A DNA stretch of 64,000 bases from NCBI GenBank assembly GCA_004123355.1, contig SCHM01000002.1:10575569-10639568 (forward strand). The letters are read 5' to 3'. The notes below the pieces were generated by a model. The model did no database searches, was not told where the DNA came from, and worked only from the letters and a program-made list of their open reading frames with translations. The DNA comes from Amphirosellinia nigrospora (lineage: Eukaryota > Ascomycota > Sordariomycetes > Xylariales > Xylariaceae). Below, one piece after another: positions 50,901-60,276 of this stretch (its first letter is position 1; the number at the start of each line of letters is the position of its first letter). A program made the position numbers and the translations under genes.

Positions 50901-52073
50901 GCCGACGTCGACATGAAAATTTCGACATCAATCGAAGAAAGCCTACGGCTTTTAAACTTCTCTAATTGGTCTGCAATTATGGGTTCGATGATGTTCGCCA
51001 GCGTGATCACCACTCCCACCATCTCGCATTTCCTCTGCGCGAAGATCATCAAGAGCTTCGGCCTTACGGACTCCGCAAAAGTGAATGACATTGAACGTAT
51101 TGCCAAGAGTCTTTTATGGAAGAACATGGGCACTTTTGTGTCGCAGAGCTGTAAGTGATTCCAAGTCTAATTATCCCTTCAGTATGGTCAACACTGAGAA
51201 CAAGTCCCTCTCATATGGCCGATTTTTATGCCTTGCGAGCTTTATTTACCTCAGGGATGCCTGCCCTAATGCTTACTAACTCTTTATAGTCTCTCAGCTT
51301 GCTGTGCTTCTTGGCCTCGGTGTTGGCCTTACGGTGGGCACAATCATCGGCGGTCTCCCTGCCCTAGCATCGCTACCTTTCGCTTATATCCCACCGGCCT
51401 CTAGGTTAATAGCCAAGTGCACGTGTGATTTAATCCTCACCCTTTCCGCGGCCTTCACTAGGAGGGCAAGTTCGTTACGAAGCAGGACTTCGAAGAGTCG
51501 TTGGGGCAGTATCGTGCCAAGCGTGCAGGATTAGGAGCCGACGGAATGTCGTCCGTGAGAGCGCTCGTCCACAATGAGATTGACCGCCTCATTCCGATCC
51601 ACACGGTTAAAGTCTATGAGCCCCTGAGCATCGCGAAGATGCGGACCGAGTTTCAGCGAATCATCGCACGACACCGCTTCGCGCTCGATGAGGATTTCAC
51701 CCCGACGTATGACGAAGAGGAAGCCGACGTAGCGACGGAGGACGTGCACGGTCTCAATCAGTGGGTGGACCAGAGGGAGCAGAGCCCCTCTACTCAGACT
51801 CACTTCTCGGACCATGGAAGCTCGAGCCAAAGCCCGGACATCGCGTGGTCCGAGCCGTCGAGCATTAGCCCGTCTCAGTCGCCGCAGATGCACGGGATGA
51901 AGTCGATGGAGCAAGCCATGTACCACGACGAGCCCAAGATTCATCACCAGCCCGCAATTGTGGCCGAGCTACCTGGTACTATGATGACCGATCCCTGGCA
52001 CGGGGGCGTGTCCGAGTTGCCTGCCACGACAGGGAGCGGTCCCTGGTATCCCGGCATCTCAGAACTCCCGTAA
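47998..52073 (+). CDS. DUF2235 hydrolase-like domain fused to a P-loop GTPase with C-terminal membrane and repeat regions
   Basis: One long gene. The N-terminus MATNPVKRVVVCVDGTWYDP is the DUF2235 start; after an intron (donor GTATGAG near 48277) ELWLYGFSRGA plus, across another intron, YVLRVVADLFH gives the GxSRGA nucleophile elbow. AAKTWANEPVIHFLGLLDCI and WFIGSHVDMGGG supply further family blocks, and IIHPSVYFVTDVYDRLGF closes the domain. Next is a GTPase: P-loop VLVCGRAGVGKSTLINKVFG, switch II-like HDSRGFQSG, LDAIWF followed by CIDVPSTRVVHEADRKIFDV, and VPVILVRTMKDRF (TMKD in place of NKxD). After it come hydrophobic helices (LAVLLGLGVGLTVGTIIGGL), a conserved fungal segment (KFVTKQDFEESLGQYRAKRA) and a Ser/Gln/Pro-rich tail with two 16-residue repeats. 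The DUF2235 ending continues through an intron and a lost C near 49560 straight into the GTPase part, with no stop or promoter-like gap that splicing and one shift do not explain. It could still be two neighbouring genes. Confidence 0.78.
51960..52070 (+). repeat. Coding repeat of 16 residues at the C-terminus of the DUF2235-GTPase protein
   Basis: The last 36 residues read as AELPGTMMTDPWHGGV, SELPATTGSGPWYPGI and a final SELP. The pattern is [AS]ELP-[GA]-T-x3-[DG]-PW-[HY]-x-G-[VI]. Nothing similar lies directly upstream in the Ser/Gln-rich tail. Confidence 0.8.
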
Positions 52074-52599
52074 TCATATCAAACAAACGACGATCTGAAT
52101 TTAAATGCAAGCACGGTTACGGAGTCGACTCTTTACATAGATGGGTCAATAAAATGACAGCCACGGGTAATGGCCGGAAAGGAATTGGTTAGTTCCTTAT
52201 CAGAGGCGGCAAAGTTGGGAAAAAAGAAACGAAGATATTCTTGTAACAGTAGACAGAGAGAGTTTTGGCGGTTGACATTATATTATACCCATATTTTGTA
52301 TAGAGCTTAGAAGTGATAATTTCACGCTAACGATGAGGTTTTAAACTTGTTGGGAAAGGATTACTTTACTACTGCTTGATTGCTCTTACACGGACTGTTT
52401 CTGTGTAGTGACAACTACTTCGCGTCATCGCATTTGGTATAAAGAGTACTTCCCTCGCATGCTATCTTTTCGACATATTATTAGCCGACTACGCGCTTCG
52501 ACATCTTGATTTAAGGGCTGGACATACATTGAATGGGGATATATACTTCAATTTACGAACCGAGAAAAGCTGGGTGCTCTGTGACGACAAGGAAATGAA

Positions 52600-52735
52600 G
52601 TGTCACGAAACCATGAACAAAGGGATAATCTATACAGATTAACTGTATATAACCAAGGTACGTCTACGAAGGTGGTTTTAGAGACCTTCGTGTAACAACA
52701 AGTAAGATGACCTACTCCATCATAGGGTTCCCGAC
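52600..52735 (+). repeat. Dispersed repeat, copy B
   Basis: Second copy of the repeat at 44930-45060, same orientation, about 7.7 kb downstream. Its hairpin arms are CGAAGGT and ACCTTCG around the same 10-nt type of loop: both arms changed relative to copy A while pairing is kept. Confidence 0.7.
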
Positions 52736-52847
52736 CTAAACAGACATGGAGTATATGAGTGTATTAACGAGTTGTTATGTGGAAATGCGTAGGAAATTCC
52801 TCACTATAGTCGTATGTTCTCAATTTAACTCGTAGGAACATGTTAAC

Positions 52848-53000
52848 TGTTACGAGTACTGTAACCAGTTATCATGTATATATAGTCACTATCTCCCCTT
52901 CTAGTATATAGCTCTGTAGGCTACAACATAGTTGTTGCCTCGACCTTTGGTATGTTACCGCTGGTGGCTATATACTATGACCCAGTATTACCTCGTAACA
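52848..53000. mobile_element. Small LTR-like relic (solo LTR candidate)
   Basis: A 153-bp segment bounded by perfect 9-bp inverted termini, TGTTACGAG and CTCGTAACA, of the TG...CA type found on retrotransposon LTRs. Composition is AT-rich with TATA-like words. No matching target-site duplication was seen at its edges and no internal coding region lies next to it. It is most simply an old solo LTR; a miniature inverted-repeat transposon is the alternative. Confidence 0.45.
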
Positions 53001-53292
53001 ATTCACCATTATGCTATAAACAATCACTGGTCACTTCAAATTGCACATTGGTAACATGAATAAGTACGATATATTGAATAGAATTTGGGTATCAACGAAT
53101 GTGTGTTAAATCGTAAACGCTGCTAGGCTGTTTACAGTGTGTATAAGCGTACGACATGTATAAAAATGAGGGACGGGTATTCTTATGCCCCTAATAAACC
53201 CCAACGCCGAATAATGCTGATTGACCCTCTAGTTCCGTGGTATCATAATGCGATATCCTCACCTGGAGGATGTCTGCCTACTATCATCGCGT
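53001..53292. other. Short intergenic segment 3' of the AA11 LPMO
   Basis: About 290 bp between the LTR-like relic and the end of the LPMO gene. Nothing recognised. Confidence 0.5.
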
Positions 53293-54477
53293 CTAAGCGT
53301 GGAAAGCGCGAACCTTCCTCCGGCCGGCGGCACCCATTCCCAAGGTCATACTCTGGCCGCTCGTGCAAGTTACACCGCCGGCCATCCCATCGGGGTGGAC
53401 CAGGTGCCAGAAGCACATCGCTGGAAGGATGACCCGCCAATGCAGTTCCACATACCCTCAGTTTTGCAGTCTCCCGACAGCGCACCAGTTGAGCCGGAAC
53501 CAGGGGTAGTGGTGGGAACGGCGGAAGCGGTAGGAACGGCAACAGAAGAAGAAGGGACAGCAACAGAAGAGGTAGGGACGGCAGAAGAAGTGGGAACGGC
53601 AGAAGAGTCGGCGCTGCTGGTAGGCGTGGCTGCAGCAGTGCTTGTAGGGACGGCGGAACCGGGTGCAGTCAGGAAAACACCACCTCCATTACCATCAGCG
53701 GGTGCCGAGGACGGGGGTAGCAGAGCTAGAGCCGGAACCTGAACCTGAACCGGAACCTGAACCGGAGCCGGAGCCGGATCCAGAGCCACCAGCGGCGCAA
53801 CCATTGGTACCACAGGTTGCAACTCCGAATGCTCCGGTGTTGTCTTCAACGGAGTCACCGGGGTTCTCAAATTTGTAGTCAACACCTTCGCTGGTCTTCG
53901 GGTGGCTTCCAATGTTGAGAACAACCATGTCGGGCAACTTGTCAAAGTTGGCTTGGTCACCACCGGTACCAGTGAGCTCAAGAGCACCGCAGTTCATGTA
54001 CATCTCCCTGTTGCCGATCCGGTTGAACCAGGTAAAACCGATGACACCCTTGCCGCTAGGGATATTGGAAGGGATCTTGTAAGGATACGTGTAGGGATCC
54101 TTGGCGCCGGAGTCCTCTCCCATGTTTGCTGTTTGTTGTTTGGCGGGGCAACCACCTTCGATGGAGTGGATGACCTTCCACTTAGAGTTTGCGGTAGGCG
54201 GGTTATCATAAGTCATGACAACCTGGCAAGAGCCACCGCCATGTACAGCTTGGCCGATGAAACTAAGCGTTTGAGAGGAACCCAACGCGTACGTGTTGGT
54301 AGTGCCACCGGTAGCACTGTAACCACCGCCGAACTTGCATGGGAAATCGGCGCCACCGGCATCAAGGGGGCTGTTGTTGAGGTTATCAGGGTCGAAGGGG
54401 GTGGGAGTGGCCATCTTCATGTGGGCGTTGACCACGGCCACAAGCGCAGCAGATACGGCAGTCTTTGTGAAATACAT
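53293..54477 (-). CDS. AA11-family lytic polysaccharide monooxygenase with C-terminal X278-type module
   Basis: Secreted copper enzyme that oxidatively cleaves chitin. The signal peptide MYFTKTAVSAALVAVVNA is cut before His19, which becomes the N-terminal copper-brace His. The second brace His is His79 (IGQAVHGGGSCQ, mature position 61) and the axial Tyr is Tyr160 (REMYMNCGALEL, mature 142), close to the numbering of the characterised Aspergillus oryzae AA11. Other AA11 blocks: GGADFPCKFGGGYS, WKVIHSIEGGCP, GKGVIGFTWFNRIGNREMY. After the domain comes a Gly-Ser linker, then a Ser/Thr/Ala/Val/Pro-rich linker (TSSAVPTSSVAVPSSS), then a Cys-rich module (DCKTEGMWNCIGGSSFQRCA, then VTCTSGQSM) of the X278 type that often follows AA11. 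The first ATG sits at 54477; the final frame ends at 53293 (KVRAFHA). Frame shifts occur in the linker and near the C-terminal module. Confidence 0.92.
53516..53785. repeat. Low-complexity coding repeats in the LPMO linkers
   Basis: Two imperfect arrays: GGAACGGCA-like units at about 53516-53660 and GGAACCTGAACC-like 6/12-bp units at about 53728-53785. On the minus strand they encode the PTSSAV and GSGSGS linkers. The antisense frame reads as a PEPEPE peptide and is not a gene. Confidence 0.8.
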
Positions 54478-57400
54478 TTTGAAAGATGAGGTGAGATAAA
54501 TTCGTTCCAGACGATTTAATTCTCGAGTCGAGTTGTGAAGAAATGAAGTGGCTGAGAACCGTATAGCTTATAATCGAATAAGAATTCTTGATTCACTGGA
54601 AACTGTCAGCTTCATTTCCCATCTTTATATGTTTAAATGACGGGTTGGCCCTTCGCCCTCAGCCAACAAAGAACAAAACAAACTGATGAATCTCGAAAAA
54701 ACACTGTTTGTATTGGAAGCTCGGGCAGCCCGAGTGGTGACTTGAACAACCCATAGTCGACCAGAAGACAAAGAAACAGGGCGAAAGACATGGGATCACG
54801 AACCTATCGACGGCTTTGTCGTTTCAAGTCAACAAAGCGTGATGAGCAAAGGGCGAAGACTTTTGCCAGAATAAGGAAGATATCCGATAGTTGCTTTAGA
54901 TGGACTCTAAAGGAAAGTTGCTCCAGGCGAGTTGGATATGAAATCAGGGACTAGCCTCTGAAAGGGCGAAGAAAGGACTGTCGTGTGAAAAGACTTGTCG
55001 TTGAGACTGCTGCTTGATAGGGAAGAAACGAAACGAAATCATAAGGGGTGTCGACCGGGAAGGTCTTATATATCCAACTTGAGAGAGTAGGGAACCAGAC
55101 GGTTTGCTAGCAAAAGCTAGTCATGTAGCCATCCTAGCAGCGGAGCACACACGACTAAGAAGGCCGGTGGATGCGCTGCAGGAACACGGTACTTTACACG
55201 GATGATTGGACATTGTGGGAATGTGGTCGAACATGACATTCGCCCGAGTGGTCAGTCACGGCAAGGCCCACTTGGACCTTGCAGCTGGATGCAGATCATA
55301 AGGGGATGGCATCTTGGCGAATGGCGGGGGGAGGCAAGCGATTCGAAGTCAGCCCCGGAGCATCGTTGTGCAATCGGTTTCATGGGCAGAAAATGATCGG
55401 TTGCGTGGAGGACACTACAGGGTCAGGTCCTAACAACAAAAGAAAGAATACGGGAGCATTGGCTAAAAAATGCATATCCACTACACTAGGTGGGCAGGGG
55501 ACGAAGATCCTATCCAAACTGTAGTATAGTCATTGAAAAGAATACGAGTGAAGAGTGGTGAATAAAAGAGGCAAACGAGACATGAGTGGCGCCTCGGTTG
55601 CTTCCTAGCCACTCGTCGTGTAATTGATAGGTTAGGAGTTGTCGTTCAACGACTCGGATTCGGACCCACAATCGACGTGCTGGCTTTAGGGGCCCTGTCA
55701 AGCAAACGGACGGCGTTTATACTAGCAGGTAGTGTACCTACCTAAGTACGTAAGAATTCCAACTACATTCTACCTACTGGAGGCTGACATTCCTAGGTAA
55801 AGTCAAGAATTACAAGGAAAGAAAGAGGCAAGATAAGACCATAAGTTAAATTGCATAATATGCATATTTCGCATATTTAATAGGGACCGATTCACGAGGC
55901 CATGTGTAGCTGTCACATAGAGTTTTTACGTAGACCAACCAAGCCTATTAGGATTGCCTGATTGGGAAATGCAAAGGCCTCCGATTACCTAGTACCTCAA
56001 AGGCCGCCCAAGAACCAGGAACGGAGCTACCGGGGCCTGCATTACGGTATTAAGCTTCTCATAGTATGTAGATCGGATAGTCCGCTTGGTAGGTATTGTC
56101 CTACCCTATCAAAATTATCATTGTCGCAAACCACATAACTACAAAAGCCAGCAGCTGGGTATTGGGCGGTTAAGCTCTTAGCCGCAGTACTTAGCGAGTA
56201 AGGTGTGGCTGATCGTCGCGCTTATTTTTCTTCTCCCTACCAGATCCGTACCTAGTCAGATCCCTAAACATAAATAGGGGCATCTCTAGTGTAGGCGGTA
56301 AACCCTTTAGGCCCTGCCTGTGTGGAAATCTTGGGTTATAACAAGCCTCCGAGCCTTTTAGTGGTGCGCGCGAAGCTGGGCGATGCGACGAACCCAGCCA
56401 TTCATGTCGGGGAGACAAGGATAAGTTTGTGACCCCCTGCAGGTGCCTGGGCAATTGGTGACCTATGAGATCTGGTTATTGGACACTGCATTGCCTTTCT
56501 GCCCCCTGTGCAGGCCCTGTGCAGGCCCTGCGTAGCTGACATCAGTACGCCAGCACAGTCAGGCTTTTTAGGGGGTTTAACCCGCTTGTGGGCGGGCCGG
56601 CAGTCAGAAGCCAGGGGCCAGAACACGGGCCACGACTGACGAGAGCACTTGCTATGGCCTGGCTGAATATGAAACGGCCTTGGTTTCAGCAACCTCGAGA
56701 CTGACAGCTGTTCCTAACCGTTTTAGTCTAATAGGTATGGAGGGGTAAAGAGATGCGATCTCCAAACCGCTAGATTAGTATCAAAAAGCTTGTACAACAA
56801 GGCGACGTGTGGTTAACAGGCACTATCGACTATTTGTTTCACACGATGTGAAGTTTGGGGCACACGGAAGTTAAGCTTTTTGTTTGTTCGGATTTCTTCG
56901 GACTGACACGTAGTTCCCTTGTGTCATGACTCTTCGTAATAGGGTCCTTATGTACGTAGTAGCTGTGGTTCGTGTATCACAGATCGATGGCGATAGAACA
57001 AAAATAACAGGGATCAAAACTGGAAATCTACCTAGATAGGCGACGGCACCCTACTGGTGGAATCCATTAAGTAATATAGTGCATGCGTTCGCCCCTTATA
57101 GCCACCCTAGCACCATCACACGCCACAGCAGCCATTGGCGTTTGTTCCCGACTCATCCTATGCGAATTGACTCAGCCGACGATCCCACGGAGCTGTCGAG
57201 GCTGTCCACTACCGAGTCATTGAAACATGGTGGCTACCAAGGCTTCAAGACGCTCGCGACTCAACTTTCAGACGCGCCATCTTCTGACTCGTGGTTATGC
57301 ACACATCATCGATCGTATGTACTGCCGTGCATAGCAACGCTTATTCTAGAATTACTATCATGATTAATAATACAGAAAACTTGATGATGTGTGAGGTTTG

Positions 57401-58456
57401 GCTTATACGGCGATGATTCGGTTACATAAGGGTGGTTACGGATGCGAAGAGAACATCAGTCATTGTTAATTTAACGAGAAATATGGCGTTTATTGTCTTG
57501 ATGTTTCCCAGCTTATCGGTGGATAAATAGGCTTATAGACTGTGGAAACACTTCTATAACCCTCATCCAACGCCACGGTGCTGTTGGTTCCAGCTGTTAT
57601 CGCGATCAATGTTGATCTTTAAGTGCGCCTTAGAAGTGCCAAGTTGTTAGTTACAATACCCCTGTACGGACTAGCAACTGGACCGACAACCTACGGATTC
57701 TGTTTGCGTCACGATTCTTGCTAGAGATGGAAATAAACCAGTTATCATGCGCCTACGCAATCTAAGACGACAACTTCATAGTTCGTGTCCTGCTGGGGAG
57801 ATACTATAACAGCAGTGCTAGTAGTAAACTCTAAAAGGTTTATAGCGGGCAGTTGTCTACCTTGCTGATGCGCAGGGTTCGGGCATAACGGATATGTATA
57901 CCTATGTGTAGTGTGATTTTGGCAGCATGAACCGATTGCGATGTAGTACCTGACCTACGTATGTGGGACTGTGGCTGTATGTGGTAAATTGCTAAGCTAG
58001 AACTACAGTGGCGTAAAGATTTCATCCGATATGTCGGATGTTTCATATGATCATGTCCTTAGTCTTCGAGCAACCTTATAGAGTAAGTGACGTAGCCGAG
58101 GCATATACTCAATTAGCGAGGGAGGCTATTTGATGTTGGTACCACTCTAGAACCTGCTGTACTCGTTGGCTACTAATAGCGATCTAATAAGTGTTAAGCG
58201 CATTTCTACTCAGGGCGATGCTCCGGGGCTTCTATCTATCTAACTTCCGCATTTCTATTTGGCAACTGAAGTCTCTTAAAATGATCGATCATTTCATGTA
58301 ATAGCACCGTTATCCGATCCTGGGGCTGCCCGGGCGTGTTCCCCGATTACACCTGAATTTGACCTCGGATAGCTTCCTAAGTGACACGTTAGATACCTAC
58401 ACGAAAGGCAGGAAAGCTACATTGAAATATAGAGATGGAGAGATGATAAGACAGCT
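54478..58456. other. 4-kb intergenic region
   Basis: The first ~600 bp are the LPMO promoter and 5' UTR side. Beyond that no gene was supported. Minus-strand frames at 56191-56454 and 56402-56692 and a plus frame at 57079-57363 are short and unrecognised. A GC-rich island with a repeated GTGCAGGCCCT word lies at about 56505-56640. Confidence 0.45.
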
Positions 58457-59216
58457 TCACTTACAGACAGCATTGGCTTTCTCGTCACTATCGACCCGCC
58501 GTGGAGAAAAATGGTCACTGTCGGCAAAACCATAGTCTTCCCTCGTCCAGTTTTTCATTTTTTGAGTCCGGAACTCCTGGAAGTCCCATTCGCGGTCTTC
58601 TAATCCGGCGGCATTATTGAAGACGTAAACCTCGCACTCGACTTCTTCGCCCTCTATATTACCGCTCCCCTTGTCGTCCCCGATTTTGGACAATAGACGC
58701 GCTTTGACTGTCTTGCGTTCATATTCGGAGCCCTCGAACTGATCCAGATGGTACATGTTGGCATCTGTTAGACCCGTCACGTACATGCCCCTGACTTCAT
58801 GGTCAGGGTCTGGAGTGATGCCTGGATAATCTGCAAACTTAACTCGGCTGCGAAGACAAGGGCTTATTAGTACCATGCTACTGTATTATCAAGATGCCTA
58901 GGTATCCTTAGGAGGCTTATCGAAAGGTGGGAAACTTGCCGGCGACAGTGCCCATGGAGTATGGCTGGCTGAAACTGGTGCAGGCTTCTCAGTACCGCAA
59001 CATCGTCGGTAGCAAATCTATAGCAAACTGTGAAGAAGACCTCTGGGGCCATCTGACAAACTCATTAATAAAGTCACTAGGATGGATACGCGTGGCACAG
59101 GATTCCTCACGAGTGTGCCTGCTAAGATCAGCTTCTAGAGCCCTCGCAAAAAGTAGCTGCACAGAGGAATTACCGTAAAAGAAGGCAGCGTGTGTTCCGC
59201 TTTGTGAGCTGCCCAT
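58457..59216 (-). CDS. AIG2-like / gamma-glutamylcyclotransferase-fold protein
   Basis: A small protein of the GGCT/AIG2 fold common in fungi and plants. A first exon from the ATG at 59216 reads MGSSQSGTHAAFFYG, matching the family's FYGTL start. After an intron comes MAPEVFFTVCYRF and HQFQPAILHGHCRR, then RVKFADYPGITPDPDHEVRG, MYVTGLTDANMYHLDQFEGS, EYERKTVKARLLSK, EGEEVECEVYVFN and EDREWDFQEFRTQKMKNW, stop at 58457. The catalytic-type acid is the Glu of FEGSEYER. The intron at 58848-58939 begins GCAAGT and ends CAG, giving HCRR-RVKFADYPG in frame: a GC-AG intron. The join between exon 1 and MAPEVFF is unclear and may contain an indel. Confidence 0.82.
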
Positions 59217-60276
59217 GGTAGAAAAGGAGATGTCTTTGGAACTTGTAAGATTTCTGGTTCTCCTTAGTTTTACATCACCTTCAGAGCATCTCACTTAAGC
59301 CATCACTTGTAGCTTACTTTGTTGATGAGCTGATGCTATAGAAGCGCCCACTACTTGTGGGTGGATAATTATACCCAGTAATTTACTGAAGGCGTGAATG
59401 GGGATTTCGTATACTGATCTAGTGGAAGAGTTGAACAAACACCTAAGGCAACGCTAAGAAATGAGCTGGGCCGTATCAAATAGTGAATGATCAATAGTGA
59501 ATAGTCCAATAGTCAAACAGTGAATACTCTACCTAACTTTGGTTTGCGTGAGGCTACCTATAGCGGGGAAGACCCCGAGGAGGTATAACTGCGTACTTAT
59601 GTAAGTAAGGCAAGTCACGTCACAACGCCCCGCCTTGAGTAAATGATACCTAACTTCTGATAAGGAACTTCCTACCTTATCAACGCGTCGCCCTCTAATC
59701 GAAAAATGGACTAGGAGCCAAGATCAAGGGGCTAGACTAAATAAAGTAAAGTTCATTTACAAGGATTAGACGCGCTAGCAAAGCTTAAGCCAATCAAAAT
59801 CTGCCCGCTGCCGGTAAAACATGGGGCCTAGCGTTGTACATATACATATTGGCAGCCGCAACCCCCAGTCTTAAGGTTTGGGTTCGATACCAGTGTCTCT
59901 GGCGGTTCGGAGCTTTGCCATAGCAAGGTAGGTAGTAAGGTTAATAAGTTATTCATCCTGCTGCGCTCAACTTTGCTTCCTACTTCCCCGTCCAAGGCTA
60001 CGGATCGCATCTTTCTATTCTCTTTCATGATACCCCCGACCCGAATCGGATTGTTCTTCTTCATTTAATTCAGTTAAAATCTAGTCATAACCGCCCACGC
60101 GACCGACTATTTCCGAAAGACACAACCCATCGTCGCATCCCTCCGTCGTCCGCTTTCCGTTTCGCCGCAGTCCCAAGTATCGCGCACACATGCTGTGCAC
60201 CCTTTGACCTGGAAACATAGAGCATTGGCATGCGCATTAATCTAAAACGTGCTGCGCACATGCCGGAGCCGCCGTC
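59217..60276. promoter_or_regulatory. Divergent intergenic region, AIG2-like / TRA1
   Basis: About 1.06 kb between divergent starts. It contains short direct repeats of AATAGTGAAT/AATAGTCAA type at about 59478-59525. A GGGTTCGATACC word near 59879 resembles a tRNA B box but no cloverleaf could be folded around it. Confidence 0.45.

Noticed and set aside
53663-53878. Plus-strand frame encoding a Pro-Glu repeat protein
   Set aside because: It is the complement of the Gly-Ser linker minisatellite of the LPMO gene.
59830-59910. tRNA gene, from a GGGTTCGATACC B-box-like word
   Set aside because: No matching A box, acceptor stem or T stem could be formed around it.
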